Notes: a model not told the origin generated them from the letters alone. Positions 42,248 through 51,298 are shown, counted from the stretch's first letter. The stretch is 64,000 nucleotides of DNA from Mycolicibacter longobardus (GCF_002102265.1 NZ_LQPG01000022.1:124001-188000); one strand, 5' to 3'. Made by a program: numbers and translations.

Positions 42248-42589
42248 TCAGTCCTCCTTGGTCTGCTCGGATGAGATGAGTTCGTCGATACGCGCGATGC
42301 GACCACGCCACACCTGTTCCAACTCGCTGAGCATGGACGCCACCGACCGCACCGCCGCGACGTCGCCGCTGGCCAACTGCTCGCGGCCGCTGCGTCGCTT
42401 GGTGAGCAGGCCGGACTTCTCCAGCACCGCCACGTGCTTCTGCACCGCGGCGAAACTCATCTCGTACTTCACCGCGAGCTCAGAGACCGAGTGCTCCCCG
42501 GCCAGCACCCGGCGCATGATGTCGCGGCGGGTGCGGTCGGCAAGCGCGTGGAACAGGGCATCCACCCTGTCCTCGTCGTACCCGATCAC
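42248..42589 (-). CDS. ArsR family transcriptional regulator
   Basis: 113 residues with a winged helix: LFHALADRTRRDIMRRVLAGEHSVSELAVKYEMSFAAVQKHVAVLEKSGLL (shown as consecutive helices; the recognition helix is SFAAVQKHVAVLE). No metal-binding cysteine cluster is present, so it belongs to the non-metal group that accompanies AHSA1 proteins. The perfect palindrome at 42601-42618, 11 bp before the start, is the probable autoregulatory site. Confidence 0.88.
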   Translation of the reverse strand: MIGYDEDRVDALFHALADRTRRDIMRRVLAGEHSVSELAVKYEMSFAAVQKHVAVLEKSGLLTKRRSGREQLASGDVAAVRSVASMLSELEQVWRGRIARIDELISSEQTKED

Positions 42590-42600
42590 ACAACCAACCG

Positions 42601-42618
42601 TACAACCAGATGGTTGTA
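42601..42618. promoter_or_regulatory. Perfect operator palindrome upstream of arsR-type gene
   Basis: TACAACCA and TGGTTGTA flank GA, a perfect 18-bp dyad. Further half-sites (ACAACCAACC at 42590-42599 region and TATGTTGTC to the right) surround it. Position just before the ArsR start indicates autoregulation of the arsR-AHSA1 operon. Confidence 0.7.
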
Positions 42619-42654
42619 TGTTGTCAAGGGCGGGCCGTCCCCGGCCCGGCTAGA

Positions 42655-43635
42655 TCAGACCTGCGGGAACCAGAAGTCCAGCGTCTCCTCCACGCCGCCC
42701 CAGTCGATGCCCATCCAGTCGGTGAAGAAACCTTCGATGTTTCCGAAGGCGTTGTAGATGAAGGCCACAATCGAATTGAACAGGGCGTCCAAGCCGGCAC
42801 TGTCGATCAGCCCGTTGCCGAAAGCGGTGAGCCAGGTGCTGAACTGGTCGATGTCGCCGGAGATGCCGATGTTGGTGAGCATGCCGTCGGTGGTCGCGGT
42901 GTGGTCAGCGATCTGCTCCGGAGTGAGCCCCAGGTACATGACGTGCTCGTAGAACAGGCCCAGGCCCATCCCCGAGGTGTTGTCCGCGACGGGATCGCCC
43001 GGGAACGTGTAGATGGTTGCCGCGAACGCGTCGTTCGGGGTCTGGTTGCCGTTCAGGATTGTCATGTCGAAGAGCCGGTCCCAGAGCGTGTCGCTGGTGT
43101 TGCCCGGCCAGGTGCCGTTCGCGTCCGACGGGTTTCCGATGAACACGAAATGCAGTAACTCCGGGTCCACGCCGTCGTGAGCGAGCTGGGCCATCGCGAT
43201 CGAGCCGGCCGTGGCGCCCTGCGAGTAGCCGAACACCCACAGCGGGTTGTCGGCGTCGTAGGCGTCCGGGTTGGCGGCGAGTTCGGCGTGCACCGCCCGC
43301 ACGATCTCAGCCGCTCCGGCGAAACTGCTGTGACCCTGCAGGATGAGTTGCGGTGTGGTCAGCACCCGCAGTGGGGCATCGCAGTCACCGGCACCGACCA
43401 CGCATACGGTCGGGTCGTCGCCGGCGTCGAAGCCCAGTGGCTGCAGGAAGAGATCGGCCGCGGTCTGGGCGAATGCCGCCGACGGCGTCGGCAACATGGT
43501 TCCGCCGACGAAGAACGCGGTGCCCGACAGCAGGTTCACCTGTGCGCGCGTCATCTGGACGGCGGGAGTTCCGAGGACGCCGGCGGCGATGACGCTCGCC
43601 GCGGCGATCGGCGCGAAAGCTTTGGTTACGTTCAT
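42655..43635 (-). CDS. PE-PPE domain alpha/beta hydrolase, exported
   Basis: 326 residues. A signal peptide (about 1-30) precedes a PE-PPE domain, the serine-hydrolase fold found at the C-terminus of some PE/PPE proteins: GTAFFVGGT, VFGYSQGATAGS with the nucleophile Ser in GYSQG, FVFIGNP, YTFPGDPVAD and FYEHVMYLGLTP carrying the catalytic His. Characterised PE-PPE hydrolases are esterases or acyltransferases acting on cell-envelope lipids. The C-terminus (NIEGFFTDWMGIDWGGVEETLDFWF) is nearly identical to the paralogue at 44882. Confidence 0.9.
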   Translation of the reverse strand: MNVTKAFAPIAAASVIAAGVLGTPAVQMTRAQVNLLSGTAFFVGGTMLPTPSAAFAQTAADLFLQPLGFDAGDDPTVCVVGAGDCDAPLRVLTTPQLILQGHSSFAGAAEIVRAVHAELAANPDAYDADNPLWVFGYSQGATAGSIAMAQLAHDGVDPELLHFVFIGNPSDANGTWPGNTSDTLWDRLFDMTILNGNQTPNDAFAATIYTFPGDPVADNTSGMGLGLFYEHVMYLGLTPEQIADHTATTDGMLTNIGISGDIDQFSTWLTAFGNGLIDSAGLDALFNSIVAFIYNAFGNIEGFFTDWMGIDWGGVEETLDFWFPQV

Positions 43636-43705
43636 AATGAGCTGATAATTGCATTCTCAATCGAGAAGAGTCAACGAACCGGCCCGGTCTGACGCGCCAC
43701 TGAAC

Positions 43706-44683
43706 TCAGAAGACCGTGGCGTGGACATGGTCGAAGTGGGCTGCCACCCGCCACATCGTGTAACTGATACCGAAGCGTGCCGACTGCCTGAGAAGGTCGG
43801 CATTGATGGCGTCCCCCAGACCCATGTCTGAGCCGATCATGATGTCCACCGCGTGCCCGCTCGGGTGATCGGGAAGTGCATCCGCGCGCACGCCACCAAT
43901 CGACTGCACACCGGGGTAGGTGAGCATGATGTAGTCCACGAGCATCCTCGCGTTGGGGGTCAGACCGCTCATCCCGACCGTGGGGATCGGAGCGACCGGA
44001 CCCAACGCCGCCATGACGGACTCGGACGGGAGGGCTAGGCCGGCCTGCTGATCGGGAGGCAGCATGGCATAGCTCCTGCTGAGTGCAGCGATCTGTTCCC
44101 GCAGCTCGGCCCGCTTGTTCCCCAAGTCCGCTCGCACGGCAACAGCCGCGTTGACGGCTGCCTTGGCCTCGGCCGCCGATTTTGCCGAGGCCGTCTCGAT
44201 GCTCTGCGCTTCCTGGTCGGCCTCACGCAAGGCCTGCACCTGCTCGGACAGCTCGGTACCTATAACCCGCTGGATGGCCAGCGTGTCGATCAGGTTCGTC
44301 GGCGACGAGGCCGTCAGAATCGCGCTCGTGCCGTCGGTGCGCCCGCCCATATAGAGCGCGGCGGCGAATTTGCCCACCGCCCTCTGGTAGGTCGCCAGCC
44401 GCGTCTTAGTCACTTCGACGCGAGCCAGATCGTCGGTGTGCTGCCGGTCCACCTCGCTCAACAGCCGCATCTTGTTGTCGAGATCCGGCTGCGCGTTGAT
44501 GATGGTCGCGGACAGTTCTTCGACCCGGCGGGACAACTCGTTGATCTCGGCCATGCTGTCCTGGCCCGGGTCGGCAAAGACCACCCCGCCCCACACCGCG
44601 CTCAGGACAGCCAGTCCGCCGATCCCAACGACCACCGGCTTACAGGCGGCGAGTTTCGCCGCAGACCGCCGGTGAATCTTCAA
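43706..44683 (-). CDS. Exported coiled-coil protein with C-terminal VldE-like domain
   Basis: 325 residues. One N-terminal membrane helix or signal (about 14-37) is followed by a long coiled coil (about 42-205, LSRRVEELSATIINA, RVEVTKTRLATYQ, NKRAELREQIAALS). The C-terminal domain (about 228-325) has HPSGHAVDIMIG and FDHVHATVF, a His/Asp pattern reminiscent of LAS/M15-type peptidoglycan peptidases and known from mycobacterial proteins of the same layout. The architecture resembles PcsB-like cell-wall hydrolases controlled by a coiled coil. Flanked by the two inverted PE-PPE hydrolases. Catalytic activity is unproven. Confidence 0.75.
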   Translation of the reverse strand: MKIHRRSAAKLAACKPVVVGIGGLAVLSAVWGGVVFADPGQDSMAEINELSRRVEELSATIINAQPDLDNKMRLLSEVDRQHTDDLARVEVTKTRLATYQRAVGKFAAALYMGGRTDGTSAILTASSPTNLIDTLAIQRVIGTELSEQVQALREADQEAQSIETASAKSAAEAKAAVNAAVAVRADLGNKRAELREQIAALSRSYAMLPPDQQAGLALPSESVMAALGPVAPIPTVGMSGLTPNARMLVDYIMLTYPGVQSIGGVRADALPDHPSGHAVDIMIGSDMGLGDAINADLLRQSARFGISYTMWRVAAHFDHVHATVF

Positions 44684-44705
44684 GACTGCGCATCCTTATG
44701 ACATG

Positions 44706-44735
44706 AATTGTCGAGCAGGTTACCGCTCGACAATT
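44706..44735. promoter_or_regulatory. 30-bp perfect dyad between divergent envelope genes
   Basis: AATTGTCGAGC (44706-44716) and GCTCGACAATT (44725-44735) are perfect 11-bp arms around AGGTTACC. The dyad lies 22 bp upstream of the coiled-coil gene and about 150 bp upstream of the divergent PE-PPE gene. It could be an operator, or an RNA hairpin in the leader of the coiled-coil gene; no T-run is attached, so a terminator is less likely. The remaining 146 bp to the PE-PPE start show no other clear signal. Confidence 0.65.
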
Positions 44736-44881
44736 TCGCCGCGCCAACGACCGGCGACGACCATCACAAGACAGGCCGGACGCTCCACGGTTTCCTCGTG
44801 TCATTATCAGCCATTACTAGTGCCGCGCACAGTAATGCGGCATGATTCGGACAGCCGCAGGCCGATGGTGAGGGGTGCCCA

Positions 44882-45856
44882 GTGATGCTGACCAAGGTGT
44901 TCACGCCGATCGCGATTGCCAGCACCGTGGCAGGCGGTGTGCTCGCCGCCCCGGCGGGGCACGCCACACATGTCGACGTGAACCTGCTTGCCGGCACCGC
45001 GTTCTTCGTCGGCCCGACGACCCTGTCGACACCGTCGCCGACATTCGCCCAGACCGCGGCCGATCTCTTCCTGCAGCCGCTGGGCTTCGACGCCGGCGAC
45101 GACCCGACCGCGTGCGTGGTCGGTGCCGGTGACTGCGATGCCCCGCTGCGGATACTGTCCACCCCGGCGCTGGTCCAGCAGGGACACAGCAGTTTCGTGG
45201 GGGCGGCCGAGATCGTGCGGGCGGTGCACGCCGAACTCGCCGCCAACCCGGACGCCTACGACGCCGACAACCCGCTGTGGGTGTTCGGCTGGTCCCAGGG
45301 CGCGACGGCCGGTTCGATCGCGATGGCCCAGCTGGCCCACGACGGCGTCGACCCCGAGCTGCTGCACTTCGTGTTCATCGGCAACCCGGTCGGCGGGGAC
45401 GGCGCGGAGTGGCAGGACATGGGGTCCCTCGACAGGTTCTTGGACTCCTCGCTGCTGGACGGCGTCCAGACCCCGAACGACGCGTTCAGGGCGACCGATT
45501 ACACGATCCCGGGCGACCCGGTCGCCGACCCCACCTCCACCTCCCCGTTCGGGGTGTTCTACGAACACATGATGTACCTGGGGCTCACGCCCGATCAGGT
45601 GGCCAACCACTTCGTGACCACCGACGGGCTGATCACCAATATCGACATCTCCGGTGACTTCGACCAGTTCGGCGCCTGGATCAACGCGTGGAGCCACGGA
45701 CTGGTCGACAGCGGCTGGTGGGAAGGCATCCTCTATTCGGTCGTGGCGCTTTTCTACAGCGCCTTCGGCAACATCGAGGACTTCTTCGGCGACTGGATGG
45801 GCATCGACTGGGGCGGGGTCCAGGAGACGCTGGACTTCTGGTTCCCGGAGGTCTGA
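44882..45856 (+). CDS. PE-PPE domain alpha/beta hydrolase, exported (second copy)
   Basis: 324 residues; starts GTG 44882 and ATG 44885 are equivalent, with GAGGGG upstream. The signal peptide ends near APAGHA. The hydrolase core mirrors the gene at 42655: GTAFFVGPT, VFGWSQGATAGS (Ser nucleophile), FVFIGNP, YTIPGDPVAD, FYEHMMYLGLTP, then DWMGIDWGGVQETLDFWF. Long stretches of DNA are identical to the inverted copy, pointing to duplication with later gene conversion. Confidence 0.9.
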   Translation: MMLTKVFTPIAIASTVAGGVLAAPAGHATHVDVNLLAGTAFFVGPTTLSTPSPTFAQTAADLFLQPLGFDAGDDPTACVVGAGDCDAPLRILSTPALVQQGHSSFVGAAEIVRAVHAELAANPDAYDADNPLWVFGWSQGATAGSIAMAQLAHDGVDPELLHFVFIGNPVGGDGAEWQDMGSLDRFLDSSLLDGVQTPNDAFRATDYTIPGDPVADPTSTSPFGVFYEHMMYLGLTPDQVANHFVTTDGLITNIDISGDFDQFGAWINAWSHGLVDSGWWEGILYSVVALFYSAFGNIEDFFGDWMGIDWGGVQETLDFWFPEV

Positions 45857-45887
45857 CGCCCTTTCGGGTGACGGCGATAATGGCCGG

Positions 45888-46904
45888 ATGGCTGATCGCC
45901 GCGCGCCCACTCTCCCCGTCATCGCGCTCACCGGTTACCTCGGGGCGGGCAAGACCACCCTGCTCAACCATGTGCTGCGGGCGCCGGGGGCGCGAATCGG
46001 GGTCATTATCAACGACTTCGGTGAACTGAACGTCGATGCCGGCCTGGTCACGGGCCAAGTCGATGAGCCGGTGTCGATCGCCGGTGGGTGCATCTGCCAC
46101 CTGCCGGATGAGGGTGGGCTTGACGAGGCGCTGGAGAAGCTGGCCGACCCCAAGCTGGCCCTGGACGCGATCATCATCGAGGCGAGCGGGGTGGCTGAAC
46201 CGGCGGACGTATCGCGAGTGATTCGGTTCAGCGGGGTGGAGCGGATACGCCACGGCGGTGTTGTCGACGTCATCGACGCGGTGGAGCACTTCGACACCGT
46301 CGATACCGGGTCAGCCCCGCCGCAGCGCTACGGCGTGGCTTCCCTGGTGGTGGTCAACAAGTTGGATCGGATCGCCGAAGACGCCCGTGAGGATGCGCTC
46401 CGTCGGGTCGAAGCCCGGGTGCGCGAACTCAATCCCCACGCTCATGTGGTGGGTGCGGTGGCTGGACGCGTGGATCCTCGGTTGCTCTATGACGTCAGCG
46501 ATGGCGAGGAATCCGGGCAGATGTCGTTTCGGGAGCTGCTCCTCGACGGTCGCGATGAGCACCACGATCATGTGCACGTGGACTCGGTCACCGTCGTCGG
46601 CGACGGCGCCGTAGACCCGGGACCGCTCATCGACCTGCTCGAACAGCCGCCCCGGGGCGTCTACCGGATGAAGGGCACCGTCGCGATCGGCAGCCGCCAC
46701 TACCTGGTCAACGTTGTCGGCACCTCCGTGCACGTGACGACCGCTCCTACGGGCGCGGGGGCCACCCATCTGGTGGCAATCGGCACACACCTGGACACCG
46801 AGGAAGTTCGTGCGCAGCTCGAGGAGGCGCTGCGCACCTGCTCACACAAGGTGGCCGCTGCCGACATGCGGCGGTTGCAGCGGCTGCGGCAACTCAGTAT
46901 TTAG
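45888..46904 (+). CDS. COG0523/CobW-like GTPase, putative metal chaperone
   Basis: 338 residues from ATG 45888. The G1 motif is GYLGAGKTTLL, Walker B-like region IIIEASGVAEP, and NKLD gives guanine specificity. The metal motif normally CxCC reads CICH here (GGCICHLP). A His-rich segment DEHHDHVHVD precedes the CobW C-terminal domain. COG0523 proteins deliver zinc, cobalt or other metals to client enzymes in low-metal conditions. The gene is 31 bp after the PE-PPE gene and could be co-transcribed; no Zur-type site was recognised. Confidence 0.88.
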   Translation: MADRRAPTLPVIALTGYLGAGKTTLLNHVLRAPGARIGVIINDFGELNVDAGLVTGQVDEPVSIAGGCICHLPDEGGLDEALEKLADPKLALDAIIIEASGVAEPADVSRVIRFSGVERIRHGGVVDVIDAVEHFDTVDTGSAPPQRYGVASLVVVNKLDRIAEDAREDALRRVEARVRELNPHAHVVGAVAGRVDPRLLYDVSDGEESGQMSFRELLLDGRDEHHDHVHVDSVTVVGDGAVDPGPLIDLLEQPPRGVYRMKGTVAIGSRHYLVNVVGTSVHVTTAPTGAGATHLVAIGTHLDTEEVRAQLEEALRTCSHKVAAADMRRLQRLRQLSI

Positions 46905-46919
46905 GCCGGACGGGGGAGG

Positions 46920-47270
46920 TTATCCCTCAATGTCGACCTTGTACACCGCGCCGTCCTTGACCGAAAAGTTGAGCCGGCCGGGTATCAGATCCATCGTTAC
47001 CGGCAGGTGCTTACCGTCGCGTTCTACGACGCGGACCGGCTTGTTCTCCCGCTTCGCTTTGTCGAGTGCCTCTTGTTCTGCCAGACCCAGGTAGTCGTCC
47101 TCATCTACCCACTCCGCGTTGACAAACGACCTGCCGTCGACATCGTCCGCCGGTCGCAATCCCGTCACGACCGAGAGCGCGATCAATGCTGATCCGGCAC
47201 CGATGGCCAAGAGCAACCCGACAAGCGCCGGCTTCCCGATGGCCACCTTCTTTTTCTCGGCATCTGCCAC
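46920..47270 (-). CDS. Membrane-anchored protein with peptidase-inhibitor I78-like domain
   Basis: 116 residues. One membrane helix spans about residues 15-38 (ALVGLLLAIGAGSALIALSV). The outside domain has YLGLAEQEALDKAKRENKPVRVVERDG and PGRLNFSVKDG, the pattern of I78-family inhibitors, in which the last strand carries the RLN signature. Some I78 members inhibit serine proteases; many are of unknown role. It begins 2 nt after the DUF2200 gene and is co-transcribed with it. Confidence 0.7.
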   Translation of the reverse strand: MADAEKKKVAIGKPALVGLLLAIGAGSALIALSVVTGLRPADDVDGRSFVNAEWVDEDDYLGLAEQEALDKAKRENKPVRVVERDGKHLPVTMDLIPGRLNFSVKDGAVYKVDIEG

Positions 47271-47272
47271 GT

Positions 47273-47626
47273 CTACGCCTTCCGTAGAATCTTTTCCATC
47301 GCCTTTCCACGGGCCAACTCGTCGATCAATTTGTCCAGATAGCGAATTTCTTGCACGGTGGGATCTTCGATGTCTTCGACACGTATGCCGCAGATGGTGC
47401 CGGTGATCAGGTTTCTGTTCGGATTCGTCTGGGGAGCCGCGGCGTAGAAGGCCTCGAGATCGGGATGCTTTTCCAGCTGGGTTTCCAGCTCTGCCTGGCT
47501 GTATCCGGTCAGCCAGCGGATGATCTCATCGACGTCCTGCTTGGTGCGCCCTTTTTTCTCCGCCTTGGCGACATACATGGGGTAGACGCTCGCGAAATCT
47601 ATTGTGTAGATCCGAGGTTTTGCCAT
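47273..47626 (-). CDS. DUF2200 family protein
   Basis: 117 residues from ATG 47626, chosen for length and for GGAGGGG just upstream. It matches the DUF2200 family along its whole length: [38 protein letters not shown] (start), [32 protein letters not shown] (end). Function is unknown; the family is widespread in bacteria and small and soluble. Confidence 0.87.
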   Translation of the reverse strand: MAKPRIYTIDFASVYPMYVAKAEKKGRTKQDVDEIIRWLTGYSQAELETQLEKHPDLEAFYAAAPQTNPNRNLITGTICGIRVEDIEDPTVQEIRYLDKLIDELARGKAMEKILRKA

Positions 47627-47718
47627 TGCCCCTCCGACTGGTCCCGCCTTGACGTCGCCGGCTCTGCTGCGATTGGCGACGCTCCCTCCCCCTTGGCGCG
47701 ACTGTACTCTCCGCCGGA

Positions 47719-49086
47719 TCAGTGCTCGTGGCTCAGCGCTGCGCCGATCTCCCGGGCCACTCGGTGCCCGGACTCGGCGGCGCCGTCGATGTAGCCGGCC
47801 CAGCGCGTGGCGGTTTCGGTGCCGGCCCAGTGCAGTGGGCCGACCGGGCGGCGCAGGGCGGGCCCGAACCGGGTCAGCGTCCCGGGGGTCGCAAACGCGC
47901 CGTAGCAACCGCGACTGAATTCCTCTTCGGCCCAGTCTCGTTCGATGTAGTCGATGGGGTCGCGGGCGCGCGGACCGAAGTAGGCGGCCAGGTCATCGAG
48001 CACGCGCGCACGTCGTTCCGCCAGGTCGAGGCGCGCGCCGACGTCGGCGTGGCGGCCTTCGAGAAACCCGACGAGCACACCGGGACCGCCGCCGTGCGGG
48101 GTGTTGTCGAAGACGGTGCCCAGTGCTCGCGCGTTGCTGTTGGCTTGTCCGCTCCAGCCGTCCGCGCGCCAGAACGGCTCAGCATAGGCGACGTTGATCT
48201 TGATGACGCGCCCCATCGGCATGCGCTGGACGAGCTGGTCACGATCACCGGGCAAGCCCGGGCTGTACCGGATCCGGGCCGCCAACGGCGGCGGTATGGC
48301 GAGCACGGCTCGGCGGGCGCGCACGATCGCTCCATTGGCGCGCACGGCCACACCGGAGTCCTCCCAGTCGATCTCGGTGACGGGACTGGCCAGCACGACC
48401 CTGTCGCCGAGCTCGCGTGCCATCGCCAACGCGATGGTCTGGGTGCCTCCGACGACACGATCCTGTTGCGCACCGCCGGTGACGTTGACCAAGGCGTCGA
48501 ACCCGCCTGCGGCACCGACATAGAAGCTTGCCCACAACGCCGACATGTCCTCGGGCCCGGCGGCGAACACCGCTTCGGTGATCAGCCGGAAGAACGCACG
48601 TCCCTGCCGGGTACGCGCGGTGCGCCGCAGCCACGTCTCGAAGGTTTGACCGTCCAACGCCTCCGCCCGTTTTGCCAGCCACGGCTCAGCGCCGGCGACC
48701 CGGCGCGCCAGCCGATCCAGGCGCCACTGCGTCTGCCCGATATCGGCGAGCGCGGCTGGGTTCAGCCGCGGGATTCGGCCGGTGTATTCCGAACGCGTGC
48801 TGCCGATCTCGGCGATGTGGCGACCGGCTGTGTGCGTCGGATAGGTTTTCAGGCCGAGCTCGTTGATCAGGGCCAGCGCCTGGTGCTGAGTCGGCCCGAC
48901 CCACTGACCGCCGACCTCGATCGGCGCCCCGCCGGGCAGCTCGGCGTTAAGCAGTCGGCCACCGACCCGGTCACGTGCTTCGAGAACCAGCACATCGGAC
49001 CCGGACCCGGCCAGATCGCGGGCGGCGGTCAACCCCGCGATCCCCGCTCCGATGACGACGACGTCTACCGACTTGTCCACGAGCAA
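47719..49086 (-). CDS. Flavin-containing amine oxidase family protein
   Basis: 455 residues. FAD-binding [16 protein letters not shown] near residue 11 and RVGGRL near 40, substrate-domain [15 protein letters not shown], and C-terminal [23 protein letters not shown] are those of monoamine oxidases. It oxidises an amine with O2 to aldehyde, ammonia and H2O2; the substrate is unknown. No signal peptide. Divergent from a TetR gene that probably controls it. Confidence 0.9.
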   Translation of the reverse strand: MLVDKSVDVVVIGAGIAGLTAARDLAGSGSDVLVLEARDRVGGRLLNAELPGGAPIEVGGQWVGPTQHQALALINELGLKTYPTHTAGRHIAEIGSTRSEYTGRIPRLNPAALADIGQTQWRLDRLARRVAGAEPWLAKRAEALDGQTFETWLRRTARTRQGRAFFRLITEAVFAAGPEDMSALWASFYVGAAGGFDALVNVTGGAQQDRVVGGTQTIALAMARELGDRVVLASPVTEIDWEDSGVAVRANGAIVRARRAVLAIPPPLAARIRYSPGLPGDRDQLVQRMPMGRVIKINVAYAEPFWRADGWSGQANSNARALGTVFDNTPHGGGPGVLVGFLEGRHADVGARLDLAERRARVLDDLAAYFGPRARDPIDYIERDWAEEEFSRGCYGAFATPGTLTRFGPALRRPVGPLHWAGTETATRWAGYIDGAAESGHRVAREIGAALSHEH

Positions 49087-49117
49087 TCCCCTGCGGTTGA
49101 TGCGCCCTGAATCCTGG

Positions 49118-49145
49118 ATACAGTGTGTATGTCGCTAACATAGCG
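49118..49145. promoter_or_regulatory. Two adjoining small dyads between amine oxidase and TetR
   Basis: ATACA-GTG-TGTAT (49118-49130) is followed by CGCTA-ACA-TAGCG (49133-49145), each a perfect inverted repeat with a 3-bp centre. They fill the space directly before ATG 49147 of the TetR gene and face the amine oxidase start at 49086. Individually short, but their tandem position at the divergent promoter suggests operator sites. Confidence 0.42.
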
Positions 49146-49146
49146 T

Positions 49147-49770
49147 ATGCAGTCCTTGCGCGACAAGTACGTGGAGAACACCCGCCAAACCCTGCTGGAC
49201 ACCGCCGCCCAGTTGTTCGCCGAGCGGGAATACGCAGACCTTTCCGCCGAGGAACTTGTTCGCGCTGCGGGGTTGACCCGCGGTGCCCTCTACCATCACT
49301 TCGACGGCAAGAAGGGCCTGTTCGAAGCGGTGGTTGATCGACTCGAACAGGCTGCGGCGCAACGTATCCGAGAGGCTGTCGATTCTTCGACCGACCCGCT
49401 CGAACGTGTGCAGCGTGGCGTCGAGGCATTTCTCGACGTCTGTATCGAACCCGTCTATCGCCATGTGGTGCTGCTGCAGGGGCCGATCGCGTTGGGGTGG
49501 CGACGCTGGCGCGAGCTCGACCAGAAGCACCTCAACGGCCTGATCGTCGAAGCCGCGCGGGACCTCCACGACGCCGGCCTGATTACGGCTCATCCCCCCG
49601 AACTGGTGGCCAGCGCGTTCTACGGATCCTTGACCGACATGTCGCTGACTATTGCCGAATCCGGCGATGTCGAGCGGGGCCGCGCCCAGGCTGCGGCATT
49701 GGCCCGGGCTCTGCTGAACGGGTTGGTGGCCACCCCAATCTCGCGCCCGAAGGGTGCCGTCAAGGGGTAA
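49147..49770 (+). CDS. TetR family transcriptional regulator
   Basis: 207 residues. Helix-turn-helix LSAEELVRAAGLTRGALYHHFDGKKGL at about residues 32-58, with a TetR C-terminal domain of the YxiF/AcrR-like type (RHVVLLQGPIALGWRRWRELD). No ribosome binding site is obvious, and a leaderless start is possible. Likely repressor of the divergent amine oxidase. The last 11 nt overlap the convergent permease gene. Confidence 0.85.
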   Translation: MQSLRDKYVENTRQTLLDTAAQLFAEREYADLSAEELVRAAGLTRGALYHHFDGKKGLFEAVVDRLEQAAAQRIREAVDSSTDPLERVQRGVEAFLDVCIEPVYRHVVLLQGPIALGWRRWRELDQKHLNGLIVEAARDLHDAGLITAHPPELVASAFYGSLTDMSLTIAESGDVERGRAQAAALARALLNGLVATPISRPKGAVKG

Positions 49771-51298
49771 CGCGATCGGCGACCACATGATCCGCCGGTT
49801 CGGCCGTAGCCGACACGGCTCGGCCACCACGGCGACTGCGCCGGGTGAAAAGGTAGACGAGCGTGAGCACGCCCCAAACCATCAGACCCTGAAGCAGTTC
49901 GATTCGGTGTCCCGGTCTCAGTCCCATACTCACCAGCACCGCCACGATCGTCGCAGTGACCAGGACGGGCAGAACCGGGTAGAGCCACATCCGGAACTGC
50001 AGGACCTCAGGGCAGTCGCGCTCCCACACCCGACGCAGCCGCAACTCCGACCCGCAGATCATGAAGTAGACGAATAGGAACACCGCGCCGGAAGCGTTGA
50101 TGAGGAACAGGAACACCGTGTCCGGCCACGCCGCGGCCAGGACCACGCAGCCATAGCCGACGACGGTGCAGGACAGGATGCCCTTCACCGGCACGCCGCG
50201 CTTGTTTGTCGCTGACATCCACGCCGGCGCGTCGCCGCGGTCACCCATCACGAACAGCAGTCGCGAGGCGGTGTAGAGGCCCGAGTTCAGTACCGAAAGC
50301 ACGGCCGTGAGGATGACCAAGTTCAGTAGATTGCCGGAGCCGGGGATACCGATGCGGTCGAGCGCTGCGACGAACGGCGACTTCCCCGGCACCACGGTGT
50401 TCCAGGGCACGATCACCACGATCAGGAATGTCGTGATGACAAAGAAGAACAGAATCCGGAAGACCACGGAGTTGACGGCTTTCCGGATCGCCCGCACCGG
50501 CTCCTCGGATTCGGCGGCGGCAACCGTCACCACCTCGACTCCCACCATCGAGAAGATCACCACAACGACGCCGACGAACAGGCTGGCCACACCCTGTGGG
50601 AATAGCCCGCCATGGCCGGCGAGGTTCGAGAAGTCCATCGACGCACCCGGCCAGAGACCGAAGACGAACAGCGTGCTCACTGCGATGAACGCAATGATGG
50701 CCGCCACTTTGATGCTTGCGAGCCAGTACTCGGCCTCACCGAATGCTCCCACCGACAACAGATTCACCAGCGTCATCAGGATCATCAGCCCGAAAGCGAT
50801 AGCCCATATCGGCACCACGGGTACCCAATCATGGATGATCTGGCCGCCGGCGACCGCCTCGAACCCCACAACAATCACCCAGAAGTACCAGTACAACCAT
50901 CCTGTGGAGAAACCCGCCCACGGCCCCCACGCCATCCGGGCGTAGTCCGTGAACGATCCCGTGGATGGTCGCGCCGCCGCCATCTCCCCCAGCATTCGCA
51001 TCACCAGCAGAACGATGAGTCCGGTCAAGCCATACGTGACAAAGGCCAGCGGCCCGGTGCCGTGAATCGTGGCGCTCGACCCGACGAACAGGCCCGCACC
51101 GATAACACCTCCCAGCGAGAGCATGGTGAGGTGCCGGGCCTTGAGGCCCTTTCTCAATTGATGCGAACCAGTTGCCGTGCGGCCCGTCGGCGTGTCCTTT
51201 CCTGCGGCTCCGGCGCGGTGCGCCCGAGACACAACTGTATGAGCATCGCGCTGCAACAAGCCAATACCGCCGAGCGCGAACAACTGCGGGCGGATCAT
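49760..51298 (-). CDS. Amino acid permease (APC family, GABA permease-like)
   Basis: 512 residues from ATG 51298; the exact start is unsure because the first 45 residues are not part of the conserved fold. Twelve membrane helices follow. The APC motif LSLGGVIGAGLFVGSSATI is in helix 1 and the GabP/AnsP/CycA-type segment GEMAAARPSTGSFTDYARMAWGPWAG in helix 3. Uptake of gamma-aminobutyrate, asparagine or a related amino acid with protons is expected. Located beside an amine oxidase, which suggests amine or amino-acid catabolism. Confidence 0.87.
   Translation of the reverse strand: MIRPQLFALGGIGLLQRDAHTVVSRAHRAGAAGKDTPTGRTATGSHQLRKGLKARHLTMLSLGGVIGAGLFVGSSATIHGTGPLAFVTYGLTGLIVLLVMRMLGEMAAARPSTGSFTDYARMAWGPWAGFSTGWLYWYFWVIVVGFEAVAGGQIIHDWVPVVPIWAIAFGLMILMTLVNLLSVGAFGEAEYWLASIKVAAIIAFIAVSTLFVFGLWPGASMDFSNLAGHGGLFPQGVASLFVGVVVVIFSMVGVEVVTVAAAESEEPVRAIRKAVNSVVFRILFFFVITTFLIVVIVPWNTVVPGKSPFVAALDRIGIPGSGNLLNLVILTAVLSVLNSGLYTASRLLFVMGDRGDAPAWMSATNKRGVPVKGILSCTVVGYGCVVLAAAWPDTVFLFLINASGAVFLFVYFMICGSELRLRRVWERDCPEVLQFRMWLYPVLPVLVTATIVAVLVSMGLRPGHRIELLQGLMVWGVLTLVYLFTRRSRRGGRAVSATAEPADHVVADRVTP

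Noticed and set aside
43654..43667. Small hairpin TTCTC-AATC-GAGAA before the PE-PPE gene
   Set aside because: Only five paired bases; too weak to call an operator or terminator.
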